A stretch of DNA of 64,000 bases from Nostoc sp. CHAB 5834 (lineage in GTDB: Bacteria; Cyanobacteriota; Cyanobacteriia; Cyanobacteriales; Nostocaceae): positions 1 to 64,000 of the forward strand of contig JAIVFU010000021.1 in the NCBI GenBank assembly GCA_020829485.1, given 5' to 3'. How positions within the stretch are numbered: the stretch's first letter is position 1; every line of letters starts with the position of its first letter. The position numbers were made by a program, and so were the translations under genes. Shown here piece by piece: positions 25,690-35,291 of this stretch. Below the pieces are notes generated by a model. The model was given only the letters and a program-made list of their open reading frames with translations. It searched no databases and was not told where the DNA came from.

Positions 25690-25851
25690 TTTTATCTGAT
25701 CGCCTTGTGCCAACAAGGTTCTAACCTGCTGTATCAACATATAACCGTCTACATCGGGCATCCCAATATCACTGAGTAGCACATCGGGTTTGGACTGGGT
25801 GAGAAGGACGCTAAAATTACTTGGGGTGGTGGTTTGTTCTAAAAATTTTAA
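25690..25851 (-). pseudogene. Response-regulator receiver domain fragment
   Basis: The minus strand reads NALKFLEQTTTPSNFSVLLT and on through PDVLLSDIGMPDVDGYMLIQQVRTLLAQGDQ. This is the middle of a CheY-like receiver, with the phospho-accepting Asp in LLSDIGMP. The start (acidic pocket DDE) and end (Thr/Ser and Lys) are missing. Both sides are bounded by MITE-like repeats, so it is a scrap of a hybrid kinase or response regulator cut by repeat insertion. Confidence 0.8.
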
Positions 25852-25962
25852 GGCGTTGCTGAATGGAGGTATGAATTTGGATGTAGAGACGTAAAATTTT
25901 ACGTCTCTACAAGGATTTTCACCGTAACGCACAATCGTTTTCATACCGCAATCAGCAACGCC
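25852..25962. repeat. MITE-like element with GGCGTTGCTGA ends
   Basis: Inverted ends GGCGTTGCTGA (25852-25862) and TCAGCAACGCC (25952-25962). In the middle, 25883-25910 is a perfect 28-bp palindrome starting GTAGAGACGT. A shorter relative is at 44951-45032 in the arsenic island. Confidence 0.75.
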
Positions 25963-26124
25963 AATTTTAATGCACCTGCGATCGCTACCCAGCAAAATCT
26001 GGATTCACCATTAGGATCTGTTTCCAGTAAACTGACTCCGATAGATAAGTTCAAATAGCGCTAATACAACTCACGATTAATCCCCAACAAACATAGAACC
26101 TCTTCTTCTGCCCCTTTGCTTCCT

Positions 26125-27108
26125 TCAACCAAATTTCGCCTCTTGGCCTGAACAATCAAATAAATGTAAACCTAACCGTTGGGAAAGTTCTTCACACACC
26201 TTTACCCCCCGCACACTATTACCACGCATATCTAGCAGAGGCGAAAAAACTCCAATGCCCATCTTATTGGGTACAACGGCGATAATCCCACCACAAATTC
26301 CGCTTTTCGCCGGAATCCCAATTTTATAAGCCCACTCACCTGCAAAGTTGTACATTCCGCAGGTATACATCACACTCAAAATATCTTTGATGTAACGTTT
26401 ATCTACCGCCTGTTCTTTGGTAATTGGGTTAATACCTCTGTTAGCAAGGGTAGCCGCCATCACTGCTAAGTCTTGGCAATTCACCATCACAGCACACTGC
26501 TGAAAATAAAGATCCAGCGACTCTTCTATATTCCGGTCAATCATGCCAAAGTTGAGCATCAGATGCGCCATTGCGCGGTTGCGATGCCCTGTACTCCGTT
26601 CTGAGGTAAAAACTGAAATGTCAACGAACACATCGCGGCCAATATATCGCCGAAACATATCTAGCATTCGGTTGAGGCGTTCGGTGGGGCCGGAACCTTT
26701 AATTAAGCTGGTGGTGGCGATCGCACCTGCATTTACCATTGGATTATAAGGCCGCTTCGATTGCTCATCCAAAACAATCGCGTTAAATGCATCTCCCGTC
26801 GGTTCCACGCCAACTCTAGTCAAAACGTAATCCAGTCCATGATCTTCTAAGGCAAGTCCATAAGCAAATACCTTGGAAATTGACTGAATGGTAAAGAGTT
26901 GGTCGTAGTCCCCAATCTTGTAAACCTGACCATCTACTGTCACAATGCAAATGCTAAACAAGTCCGGGTTTACCTTTGCCAGTTCTGGAATATATTTCGC
27001 TACTGCACCCTCCCCCAGTAACTTGTACTGAAAATGCAAATCCTTAAGAACAGCTAATAATGGCGATGGATCTATTTCTAAATCTCCTTGATGTGTTTGG
27101 TTTGTCAT
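26125..27108 (-). CDS. glsA: Glutaminase A
   Basis: 327 aa from the ATG at 27108 ([16 protein letters not shown]); a frame from 27138 adds ten residues. It has the serine-dependent beta-lactamase-like glutaminase fold. The catalytic Ser-x-x-Lys is [10 protein letters not shown]. It also has [40 protein letters not shown] and [20 protein letters not shown] with the general-base Tyr region. It hydrolyses glutamine to glutamate and ammonia in the cytosol. It is a single gene next to relics and repeats, with the length and motifs of a working enzyme. Confidence 0.94.
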   Translation of the reverse strand: MTNQTHQGDLEIDPSPLLAVLKDLHFQYKLLGEGAVAKYIPELAKVNPDLFSICIVTVDGQVYKIGDYDQLFTIQSISKVFAYGLALEDHGLDYVLTRVGVEPTGDAFNAIVLDEQSKRPYNPMVNAGAIATTSLIKGSGPTERLNRMLDMFRRYIGRDVFVDISVFTSERSTGHRNRAMAHLMLNFGMIDRNIEESLDLYFQQCAVMVNCQDLAVMAATLANRGINPITKEQAVDKRYIKDILSVMYTCGMYNFAGEWAYKIGIPAKSGICGGIIAVVPNKMGIGVFSPLLDMRGNSVRGVKVCEELSQRLGLHLFDCSGQEAKFG

Positions 27109-27138
27109 CACGCTGATAGCATTCCCCAAAATACTCAC

Positions 27139-28006
27139 TATATATAGTAGGGGTACAGCTGTACATCCCTACAGCCGCAAAGATTTTTCAACAGATAGCT
27201 TGCTCTAAAAAATCATATTTGAGCAAGTACTTAGTCCATAAAAAGACTAATGTGCTTTATGATACGCCAATGATTGGAGTTAGAAGCGATCGCAAAGATT
27301 TCCTAATTTTTTTATCATTCATCCTGAAAAATATTAAGTTGAGTACATCCCTTTTTTTTATACTCAGTATTACTGTGATGTCAAGTTACATATATCACTA
27401 TTTTTAGCCTAGTCATGGAAAATAAAAGTCATAATTAATCTAAGTGGAAAAAACTTGAAAAAAAGATATTAAACCCAAATTAATTTACATAATTATTTAA
27501 GATGTAACTCATATCATGACTTATTCATAGAGAAATCTAAAGATTTTATTAAATAAGTTATTTTGAGTATTTATGCCGATGTCATTCAATTAAAGTTATA
27601 TTATCTTCTAATTGGAAATAGCCAAAGTATATGTAATATAAAATACACGGGTAGCGACGAGCCTTTAGAATCGATGTGAATAGGGTATCGTCGATTTAGC
27701 GTGCAATAAGCGTAAAGTTTTTTTAAGAAATTTAGGACTTGTCAAAAAAAGCGTTACATAGCCAAAGTCCGCATTTGAGAAAGGTTTCGCCCTGAAAATT
27801 GGAATTTAAATTGAGAGAGTTGCCAAGAATTACGCTAAAACCCTGATCCCCAAGCCAAAAGGTTCGTGCTAGTCTGTTGCAGTTATAAACAACAAAGTGA
27901 AAACAAGACGAATTCGAGTTTTTCAGCAGGGAAGTCACTTTCACAAAGTGAAGAATCCCGCGAATCATAAAACTTAAATTCTATAGTCGCTTTAAAAAAC
28001 GGACGC
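27139..28006. other. Long AT-rich spacer between glsA and rlpA
   Basis: Two divergent genes leave 870 bases here. A 62-codon frame at 27219-27407 ending in a hydrophobic segment is weak and has no ribosome binding site. Near 27934-27950 TCACTTT/AAAGTGA forms a hairpin just upstream of rlpA, inside a longer conserved-looking leader with few A/T runs (27700-28000). No known riboswitch consensus was matched. Confidence 0.45.
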
Positions 28007-29110
28007 ATGAATCAAAGACATTTGTGGATTATTGTTACCCTGTCTATGGCTGCTTTGGGTATACCCTCAGTTGGTTGCACTCAAACCACCAAGGGAAATG
28101 CGCTAGCTTCCCAGAAATCACCCGCCCCTGATGTGGTGAAGGTGGGAGAGTACCAATCCAGAGCAGGGAAACAAACCTTGGATGCTGTGATTACACAAAT
28201 TCATCCTCACAACATTAGAGGACGTAAGGCGGCAACCCTTTTTATCCGAAATATACCTGTTCTCACCTTTTTGAGTTCTGTATCAAATACGAATCTTGAA
28301 ACTAAAAAAGTTGGTGCAATTGGGAATTCTGGGGGCGTACAAAAGTACGCCCTTATTGCTAGCAATTCATCAAATGCACTGGATACTGGGAACGTAACGG
28401 ATGTGAGTAACCAGATTAGCTCCGCCAACAATGACCCAGTTCAGATAGCTGGTGTAATAGCAGCAAAAATCAACCAGTTGAATCGGGAAAATGTGGACGG
28501 GAGTAAGATTACCGTAAGTTGGAAAGCAGGGGAAAAATCGACTGACAATCAAGCGCAAAACAAAAGCGCCCCCCTCCAACAAAATGGCGATCGCTATGTA
28601 ATCAAAATTAATGGCGAAGAATTAGTCGAAATTAACGAAGGTACTCGACTAGCAGATAGTACTAACAATCTGGCGCAAGATGCATTGCAAGCAACCAATC
28701 GCCTGCGGAGGCTTCTAGGCAATGCATCTCCCTTAAAAGAAATTGCTAATTTACCTGTGCGATCGCCAATAGCAATGCCAAAGCAGCCTCAACAGATTGC
28801 CGTCGGAGTAGTGCAAACCACCTTGAGAGGCATAGCTTCTTTTTACGGCTATGACTTTTCTGGTAATCGTACTGCTAGCGGCCAGAGATTCAACCCTGAA
28901 GAAATGACTGCCGCTCATCGCAGCTTACCCTTTGGTACAAAAGTCCGTGTAACCAACACCCGCAATGGTCGTTCTGTAGTACTGCGAATTAATGACCGAG
29001 GCCCATTCATTCGGGGTCGAATCATTGACGTGTCTACTGGCGCGGCTCGGGTTTTGGGAATGATGGGCAGTGGCGTAGCACCAGTACATGTTGAGGTTTT
29101 GGGGAAATAG
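28007..29110 (+). CDS. RlpA-like septal ring lytic transglycosylase family protein
   Basis: A 367-aa exported protein. The hydrophobic N-terminus ends in VGCTQTT, a possible lipobox with Cys24. A low-complexity middle follows. A C-terminal double-psi beta-barrel from about 270 (GIASFYGYDFSGNRTASGQRFNPEEMTAAHRSLPFG) runs to RINDRGPFIRGRIIDVSTGAA. These are the RlpA/DPBB motifs with the catalytic Asp in NDRGP. RlpA enzymes cut naked glycan strands in the periplasm. A short hairpin, GGGCGTAC/GTACGCCC at 28333-28352, lies inside the coding middle and looks like an in-frame repeat insertion (residues around 109-125). Confidence 0.88.
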   Translation: MNQRHLWIIVTLSMAALGIPSVGCTQTTKGNALASQKSPAPDVVKVGEYQSRAGKQTLDAVITQIHPHNIRGRKAATLFIRNIPVLTFLSSVSNTNLETKKVGAIGNSGGVQKYALIASNSSNALDTGNVTDVSNQISSANNDPVQIAGVIAAKINQLNRENVDGSKITVSWKAGEKSTDNQAQNKSAPLQQNGDRYVIKINGEELVEINEGTRLADSTNNLAQDALQATNRLRRLLGNASPLKEIANLPVRSPIAMPKQPQQIAVGVVQTTLRGIASFYGYDFSGNRTASGQRFNPEEMTAAHRSLPFGTKVRVTNTRNGRSVVLRINDRGPFIRGRIIDVSTGAARVLGMMGSGVAPVHVEVLGK

Positions 29111-29155
29111 GGAGTAGGGAATAGGGAGTAGGGAATAGGGAATAGGGAGTAGGGT
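29110..29155. repeat. GGGAGTA/GGGAATA heptamer-like tandem repeat
   Basis: Right after the rlpA stop codon, about six copies of GGGAGTA and GGGAATA units occur in a row. This is the complement-type variant of the CCCCACT/CCCTACT heptamers. Confidence 0.7.
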
Positions 29156-29185
29156 AAGAAAGTTAATTACTTACTCTCCACTCCC

Positions 29186-29336
29186 CAATACGCTTGGGTT
29201 AAGGATTTTTGGTACTGATTTTAGACCTGTAGAGACGCGTTAGCGTAGCGGGGCGTTCGCTTTTAGCGTCTCCAAGAGTTGCCCAGTACAATTTCGCGTC
29301 TCTACCAAGGTTTTTGAGCTTAACCCAAGCGTATTG
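29186..29336. repeat. MITE-like element with perfect 18-bp terminal inverted repeats
   Basis: The ends CAATACGCTTGGGTTAAG (29186-29203) and its exact inverse (29319-29336) enclose the 106-bp block shared with 19956-20061. A 64-bp relative with the same ends sits just after sodB (32698-32761). There is no coding capacity. It is a non-autonomous element candidate of about 151 bp. Confidence 0.8.
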
Positions 29337-29484
29337 ACTCTTGTCCCTCAATATCCTCCCCCACTCCCCACTCCCCACTCCCCACTCCCCACCCTCCAAC
29401 AATTCCCCTAGTTCAATCATCTCTTCCCTCTCTTTCAGATATAAACTAACGGGGGAGGGATCGATAAGAACTAGGGGTATTTTT

Positions 29485-31089
29485 GTGCGCCTGCTGACAA
29501 CAGTCGCAGCTTTACGCTGCTATTTAACTAAACGCTGCTCAGAAAACAAGCTAATTGCGGTTACTGAGGATCTGAGGCTGGATGAGATGACTGGCTGGTA
29601 TCAGACGGCAGTCGGTCTGGTGCCAACGATGGGAAATTTGCATCAAGGTCATTTAAGCTTAATTCAACGGGCGCGGCAAGAAAATTCTACGGTGATTGTA
29701 AGTATTTTCGTCAATCCCCTGCAATTTGCTCCCAATGAGGATTATCAACGCTATCCCCGCACTTTAGAGCAAGACCAACAATTTTGCGAACAAGCTGGGG
29801 TAGATGCAATTTTTGCGCCAACTCCTGAAGAGATGGCAGTTCCCCAGAAGAGTATACAAGAATCAAAGGTTACACAAGTTATCCCCCCATCTGCTATGAT
29901 AACAGGCTTGTGTGGTCGTTCTCGGCAAGGTCACTTTCAGGGTGTCGCTACGATTGTTACCAAACTTTTCAACTTGGTACAGCCTGACCGTGCCTACTTT
30001 GGCCAAAAGGATGGTCAGCAACTGGCAATTATTAAACGCTTAGTAGCTGACTTAAATTTGCCAGTAGAAATTGTTGGTTGTCCAATAGTGCGGGAAGCTT
30101 CGGGTCTTGCCTTCAGTTCTCGTAATCAATATTTGACTGCAACGGCAAAAGAGCAAGCAACGGCATTATATCGCGGCTTGCGACGGGCTGAAGCTGCTTT
30201 TATTGCAGGCGATCGCAATAGTAACAAGTTGATAGCATTAGTACAGCAACAAGTGGCTATAGTCAAGACGATTTTAGTGGAATATATTGAATTGGTTGAA
30301 CCGACTACGTTAATGTCTTTAGAAAAAGTTCAGGAGGAAGGAATGTTGGCGATCGCAGCTCGTCTTGGGTCTACACGTTTGATTGACAATATTATATTGC
30401 GTGATCGTCAACCCATTATCGCCATTGATGGCCCAGCCGGGGCTGGAAAATCCACTGTGGCGCGTCAAGTGGCAGCAAATCTAAATCTAGTGTATTTAGA
30501 TACAGGAGCAATGTACCGGGCTGTAACTTGGTTAGTTCTGCAAAAGGGAATTGCCATTGATGATGAGTGTGCGATCGCGGAATTAACTAGCCAGTGTAAA
30601 ATTGAACTTACCCCTAATCAAGATTTACAATCGTCCGTGCGAGTTTGGATTGACGGTACTGATGTTACGCAGGCAATTCGCACCATTGAGGTAACTTCTA
30701 TTGTATCTGCGATCGCTGCACAAAGCGCTGTCCGTCAAGCACTGGTTAAACAACAGCAAAATTGGGGAAAGAAAGGCGGTTTAGTAGCTGAAGGCCGGGA
30801 CATCGGTACTTATGTATTCCCCGATGCTGAAGTGAAAATCTTCTTAACCGCTTCTGTGGGTGAACGCGCCCGTCGTCGCCAGGAAGACTTTAACAAACAA
30901 GGTCAACCCGAAGTGAGTTTAGAGCAACTAGAACGGGACATTGCTGAACGTGACTGGAAAGATAGTACACGCAAAGTTTCCCCTTTGCAAAAAGCAGCCG
31001 ATGCGGTTGAAGTTCAAACCGATGGTCTGAATATTTCTGAAGTCATAGCACAAATTGTGAACTACTACCAGCAGCGTTTATCTCAGTAG
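29485..31089 (+). CDS. panC-cmk: Bifunctional pantoate--beta-alanine ligase / cytidylate kinase
   Basis: 534 aa from the GTG at 29485 (VRLLTTVAALRCYL); the frame is open further left only because CCCCACT repeats lack stops. Domain 1 (about 1-300) is pantothenate synthetase with MGNLHQGHLSLIQRA (HxGH ATP site), FVNPLQFAP and FGQKDGQQLAII. It makes pantothenate for coenzyme A. Domain 2 (about 310-530) is CMP kinase with P-loop DGPAGAGKSTVARQ, YLDTGAMYRAVTW and EGRDIGTYVFPDA. It phosphorylates CMP and dCMP. The fusion is a known cyanobacterial feature. Both active sites are intact. Confidence 0.95.
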   Translation: MRLLTTVAALRCYLTKRCSENKLIAVTEDLRLDEMTGWYQTAVGLVPTMGNLHQGHLSLIQRARQENSTVIVSIFVNPLQFAPNEDYQRYPRTLEQDQQFCEQAGVDAIFAPTPEEMAVPQKSIQESKVTQVIPPSAMITGLCGRSRQGHFQGVATIVTKLFNLVQPDRAYFGQKDGQQLAIIKRLVADLNLPVEIVGCPIVREASGLAFSSRNQYLTATAKEQATALYRGLRRAEAAFIAGDRNSNKLIALVQQQVAIVKTILVEYIELVEPTTLMSLEKVQEEGMLAIAARLGSTRLIDNIILRDRQPIIAIDGPAGAGKSTVARQVAANLNLVYLDTGAMYRAVTWLVLQKGIAIDDECAIAELTSQCKIELTPNQDLQSSVRVWIDGTDVTQAIRTIEVTSIVSAIAAQSAVRQALVKQQQNWGKKGGLVAEGRDIGTYVFPDAEVKIFLTASVGERARRRQEDFNKQGQPEVSLEQLERDIAERDWKDSTRKVSPLQKAADAVEVQTDGLNISEVIAQIVNYYQQRLSQ

Positions 31090-32092
31090 TAATGTACCAC
31101 TATTTGGTGTTAGTTTTTTAGTTCAAAAGGGTGGTGGGTGAGTGATGATTCACTTACCATCCTTAGAAGATGTTTTAAAAGTCCTCTTGTCGGTATCAAA
31201 ACTTTTAGATCCCCCTAAATCCCCCGATAAATTGGGGGACTTTGATTCCGGTTCCCCCCTTTTCAAGGGGGGTTAGGGGGGATCTTTATACAACTCGATA
31301 CTTTACAAATATCCTCTTAAAACTGCACCCAGAAACAGCCCAGAAGCAAAAAATTAAAATAATTCGTAATTCGTAATTCGTAATTCGTAATTAAAATTTA
31401 TTCTATTAGTCTGCACATTTTAGATTATTTAAATTACTAAATCATCACGCTTTCGACAGATCCCTCACATCATAATTAATCCCGCTACAGATAGAAGCCT
31501 CAAAGCTTTAATTGCTAAATGCTAAGTTAAAGGCAGTTTTTGCTGAAGGCAGAAGGACAGCAGTTGATCCACTTGGGGTTTACTCCTTCTCTGCCAGAGG
31601 CTTGTCTGCGACACGCTGTTCGCGTTCGCCAACGCCTAGCGTCTCGTAGAGAAGACCGCACCGCTTCCAAAAGTTAAAACCTGCTCAAGAAGCTGATTTA
31701 ACTCGTTGGCATTTGATATTTAATTATGCCTACCTACCTACTTAATTACTTATTGGTCTAGGACTTACGCATCAGGTACGAAATTTCGGGGCAATTCATG
31801 AATTGCCCCTACAGAAAATCAAGGCTTTCACTGCCTTTTTGCATAAGTTCTGTGGTCTTTAGCTAGGAAATATTAGTCATTTTTATTTATAGTCATTATT
31901 TCCTAGTGATTTGACTTATTTTACTTATTAGACAAGTACTTTGTTTTTATCTTCACTTTGGTAGTAAAATGACGATGTTAAGTTTTATGTTTCATTATTA
32001 AAGACATAAAACCTTAAAAATAAAAGCTGTTAATTTCCTAAGCTTCTGCAATAGCTTAAAACTGGAAACTGGAAAAGAGAGGATTTGACACA
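31090..32092. other. 1-kb spacer upstream of sodB with several repeat families
   Basis: Contains a fold-back element from GATCCCCCTAAATCCCCC (31209) to GGGGTTAGGGGGGATC (about 31284), and a short AATTCGT tandem run (31363-31395). It also has a small dispersed repeat with GCGACACGCTGTTCGCGTTC (about 31608-31630) and, at 31761-31855, a worn copy of the AGGACTTACGCA family (see 49552). No gene was seen. The last 200 bases are AT-rich and probably hold the sodB promoter. Confidence 0.55.
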
Positions 32093-32695
32093 ATGGCATT
32101 TTTACAAGACCCACTACCCTTCGATATTAATGCTTTAGAGCCTTATGGCATGAAAGCTGAAACTTTCGAGTATCACTATGGCAAACATCACAAAGCTTAT
32201 GTAGACAACCTCAACAAGCTCACTGAAGGTACAGAACTTGCTAATAAGTCTCTGGAAGAGGTGATCAAAACTTCCTTCAACGACTCCTCGAAAGCGGGAA
32301 TCTTCAACAACGCTGCCCAAGTTTGGAACCATACCTTCTTTTGGAATTCCTTGAAACCAAAAGGTGGCGGCACACCCACTGGCGATCTCGCAGCCAAAAT
32401 TGATAAAGATTTTGGTAGCTTTGACAAATTTAAGGAAGAGTTCTCTAACGCCGCCGCAACTCAATTCGGTAGTGGCTGGTCTTGGCTCATTGATGATGGT
32501 GGTACGCTGAAGGTGATCAAAACACCAAATGCAGAAAACCCTCTAGCTCATGGTAAGAAGGCACTCTTAACCTTGGATGTTTGGGAACACGCCTACTACA
32601 TTGACTTTAGAAACGCCCGTCCGGCGTTCATCAAGAATTTCCTAGATAACTTGGTCAACTGGGACTTTGCTGCTGAAAACTTGGCTCAAGCTTAA
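32093..32695 (+). CDS. sodB: Iron superoxide dismutase
   Basis: 200 aa, standard for cytosolic FeSOD. Metal ligands are His28 (EYHYGKHH), His80 (AAQVWNHTFFW), Asp162 and His166 (LDVWEHAYYID). Gln76 in the AAQVWNH motif is the position and residue typical of iron rather than manganese enzymes. Two superoxides are turned into oxygen and peroxide. GAGAGGA lies 12 bases before the ATG. There is no signal peptide. It stands alone, and a MITE-like repeat follows directly after the stop. Confidence 0.96.
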   Translation: MAFLQDPLPFDINALEPYGMKAETFEYHYGKHHKAYVDNLNKLTEGTELANKSLEEVIKTSFNDSSKAGIFNNAAQVWNHTFFWNSLKPKGGGTPTGDLAAKIDKDFGSFDKFKEEFSNAAATQFGSGWSWLIDDGGTLKVIKTPNAENPLAHGKKALLTLDVWEHAYYIDFRNARPAFIKNFLDNLVNWDFAAENLAQA

Positions 32696-32697
32696 TC

Positions 32698-32761
32698 CAA
32701 TACGCTTGGGTTAAGGATAATAGTAGGTTGGGTTGAACATTCGTGTTACCCAAGCATATTG
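32698..32761. repeat. Short MITE-like repeat after sodB
   Basis: CAATACGCTTGGGTTAA at left and TTACCCAAGCATATTG inverted at right, with about 30 bases between. These are the same ends as the 151-bp element at 29186. It could serve as the sodB transcript end. Confidence 0.7.
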
Positions 32762-33164
32762 AAGCTTAATCAATTAAAAGTTTTAAAATAATTATCAGTT
32801 ATTAGTAATAATTGATAATTATTTTTTTAATCATAACTAAAAAACTGTTGATTAGAACTAGTTGTGACAATAGGTTTTACTAAATATATAAATTCAAAAT
32901 AATTAGTTAATAGGAAATATTATCAGCAGCCATGATTAGCATCATGGCTGTTTTTGATTGGCTAGGCATATAGAGCAGAGGCTTTCTAGACAGGATATAA
33001 AGTTATAGTGAGCTACTGAATAAAGAGTTGGTAAAAGAGAACTTATTGAAGCCTAAAAATTTGATAATTAACTATCTGTCATGAAATACAAAAAAATTCC
33101 GAGTAGTAGGTGGAGCAGTAATGCTTTAACCCTTGACAACGAATAACAATGCTGATGTGAACAC
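32762..33164. other. AT-rich spacer between sodB and the di-heme peroxidase gene
   Basis: Around 32925-32950 ACAGCCATGAT/ATCATGGCTGT forms a strong hairpin (CAGCCATGATtagcATCATGGCTG) followed by TTTTTGATT. This is a probable Rho-independent terminator on the plus strand. The rest is AT-rich. Confidence 0.55.
32929..32957 (+). terminator. Rho-independent terminator-like hairpin
   Basis: CAGCCATGAT (from 32929) and ATCATGGCTG pair perfectly around a 4-base loop and are followed by TTTTTG. It lies 230 bases after the sodB stop, so it may end a long sodB 3' transcript. Confidence 0.7.
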
Positions 33165-35291
33165 ATGAGAAAAATGCAAATTGGCACCACCTTTGTGGTT
33201 GCTGTGTTAGCCAGACTTACTGATCTGGCATCAAGGTTGTCAAGGAGAATGAAAAGCGGTGTGACGATCGCAGCAGTAGTTGCGATCGCAGTGTTAGCAG
33301 GACACACTGTATCGGCACAGATAACGCCGCCCTCCCAGCCCCTAGCTTCGCTAAAAAGCGTACCGATACCGGGGCCAGACTATACAGGCTATGTCAAAGA
33401 TAAGAGCAAAGCGATCGCTCTAGGAAAGGCTCTTTTCTGGGATATGCAGATTGGCAGCGATGGTAGGACATCGTGTGCTACTTGTCATTTCAAAGCCGGA
33501 GTAGACAGCAGAATTAAAAACCAGCTGAATCCAGGGATTTTGCGTGTGGATGCAAGTGGTAATGCCAATCCTGATAATACTTTCAGTCTCGGAGGGCCAA
33601 ACTACACGCTCAAGCCCACAGATTTTCCATTCCACAAACTGGCAGATGTAAACAACCGTAACTCTGCTGTTATTTCTGACATTAACGATATCGCCTCCTC
33701 CGAAGGAGTCTTCAATACCAAGTTCTTGAGTACCACTTCTGGTAATCCTCAAGACAATGTGACTCAACTCAACGATCCAATCTTCAACGTGGGAGGCATC
33801 AAAACCCGTCGGGTGGAGCCGCGCAATACACCGACCATGATTAATGCGGTGTACAATTTCCGCAACTTCTGGGATGGACGAGCTCAGAACTACTTCAATG
33901 GGGTTAATCCGTTTGGTAAAAGAGATCCCAACGCTAAACTTTACAAAGTACCAATTCCTCTATTTCCACCACAACAAGTCAGCGTTCAGCTTAAGAATTC
34001 ATCTCTCGCTTCCCAAGCAGTCGGGCCACCACTTAGCTCATTTGAGATGTCTGCTGACGGACGCACCTTTGAGGATGTCAGTAACAAGACGGTTGGGACA
34101 ACAAGCCTACTAAGTGGGATCATAGATATCTTCAAAAGCCTTCCCACAGGCTTAAAGCTTCCCAGAGACCTTGGTCAAAAATTACTTTCCCCGAATCTGA
34201 AAGCACTCGCACAACAGAACGTGGCTGTTGACGACAGTGTTTTGGGTATTTATAGAGCGTTTGATGGAAAAGGTCTGAATCAGAGCTACAAACAGCTAAT
34301 TCAGGCTGCCTTCGACCCACAGTGGTGGAATTCCACATGGTCAATTCAGGTTGATAAAAATGACGGTAGTCGGCAACCAGTCCTCTTGGGTTTGGGAAGT
34401 ATTCTCGATCCAAACAAGAAGACATACACCTTGATGGAGTACAACTTTTCGCTTTTCTTCGGGCTAGCGGTTCAACTGTACGAGTCCACACTAATATCTG
34501 ACAATGCGCCTATCGATCAATACTTTGATGGCAACCAAAACGCCTTAAATCCACAGCAATTGAGGGGTAAACAGCTTTTCGAGGGAGCTGCCAAATGCAT
34601 CAACTGTCACGGTGGGGCAGAATTTACCAATGCTTCCGTGAAAAACGTGCAGAATCAACGACTCGAATACATGATCATGGGGGATGGACAACAAGCCGTC
34701 TATGACAACGGCTTTTACAACATTGGTGTCAGACCCACTACAGACGACTTAGGCGTGGGTGGTAAAGACCCCTTTGGTAATCCGCTTTCGGAGTCACGAG
34801 TAGCTCAACTAGGGAAATTCCAGCAGCTTCTCGGTGCAACACCCAATATCACAGTCAGCCCCAACCAGAGAATAGCCGCAGACGGAGCCTTCAAGGTGCC
34901 CACACTTCGCAACGTGGAACTAACCGCCCCGTACTTCCACAATGGTGGGAAGTTGACCCTCAAGGAAGTGGTTGAGTTTTACAATCGTGGTGGTGACTTT
35001 CACGAGCAGAACATTGCCAATCTAGATGCGGATATCGAGAACCTTAACCTGAGCAATCAGGATAAAGATGACCTGGTAGCTTTTATGAAAGCGCTCACTG
35101 ACGAGCGAGTTCGTTATGAGAAAGCGCCCTTCGACCATCCCCAGTTGTTCATCCATAATGGACATCCAGGAAACGAAACCTCCGTTACCAACGATGGCAC
35201 CGGAAAAGCTACAGATGAGCTTCTTGAGATCCCATCTGTTGGTCGTAATGGTCGCAGTACTCCGCCTTCCAACTTCCTTGCGACTCCGTAA
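33165..35291 (+). CDS. Di-heme cytochrome c peroxidase/MauG-like protein
   Basis: A 708-aa exported protein. A hydrophobic signal (MKSGVTIAAVVAIAVLAGHT, residues 29-48) ends in VSAQ; translation may begin at residue 1 or at Met29. Two c-type heme sites are present: CATCH at residues 104-108 and CINCH at 478-482. The C-terminal half (GGAEFTN, DGAFKVPTLRNVELTAPYFHNG) is the CCP/MauG core. The protein is about twice the length of normal bacterial CCP because of a roughly 300-residue stretch between the hemes. It probably reduces peroxide, or modifies a partner protein, in the periplasm. It lies just after sodB on the same strand, suiting an oxidative-stress role, but the two are 470 bases apart. 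Confidence 0.88.
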   Translation: MRKMQIGTTFVVAVLARLTDLASRLSRRMKSGVTIAAVVAIAVLAGHTVSAQITPPSQPLASLKSVPIPGPDYTGYVKDKSKAIALGKALFWDMQIGSDGRTSCATCHFKAGVDSRIKNQLNPGILRVDASGNANPDNTFSLGGPNYTLKPTDFPFHKLADVNNRNSAVISDINDIASSEGVFNTKFLSTTSGNPQDNVTQLNDPIFNVGGIKTRRVEPRNTPTMINAVYNFRNFWDGRAQNYFNGVNPFGKRDPNAKLYKVPIPLFPPQQVSVQLKNSSLASQAVGPPLSSFEMSADGRTFEDVSNKTVGTTSLLSGIIDIFKSLPTGLKLPRDLGQKLLSPNLKALAQQNVAVDDSVLGIYRAFDGKGLNQSYKQLIQAAFDPQWWNSTWSIQVDKNDGSRQPVLLGLGSILDPNKKTYTLMEYNFSLFFGLAVQLYESTLISDNAPIDQYFDGNQNALNPQQLRGKQLFEGAAKCINCHGGAEFTNASVKNVQNQRLEYMIMGDGQQAVYDNGFYNIGVRPTTDDLGVGGKDPFGNPLSESRVAQLGKFQQLLGATPNITVSPNQRIAADGAFKVPTLRNVELTAPYFHNGGKLTLKEVVEFYNRGGDFHEQNIANLDADIENLNLSNQDKDDLVAFMKALTDERVRYEKAPFDHPQLFIHNGHPGNETSVTNDGTGKATDELLEIPSVGRNGRSTPPSNFLATP

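Noticed and set aside
27219..27407. 62-codon frame with a C-terminal hydrophobic segment
   Set aside because: No ribosome binding site, no family likeness, in an AT-rich spacer; kept only as a remark.
27600..28006. c-di-AMP (ydaO-type) riboswitch before rlpA
   Set aside because: I looked for the conserved GGGGGACC and CAGCTAACCTC words and did not find them.
29341..29484. Extra 48 N-terminal codons of panC-cmk
   Set aside because: They translate the CCCCACT repeat tract; homologues start at the VRLLTTVAAL position.
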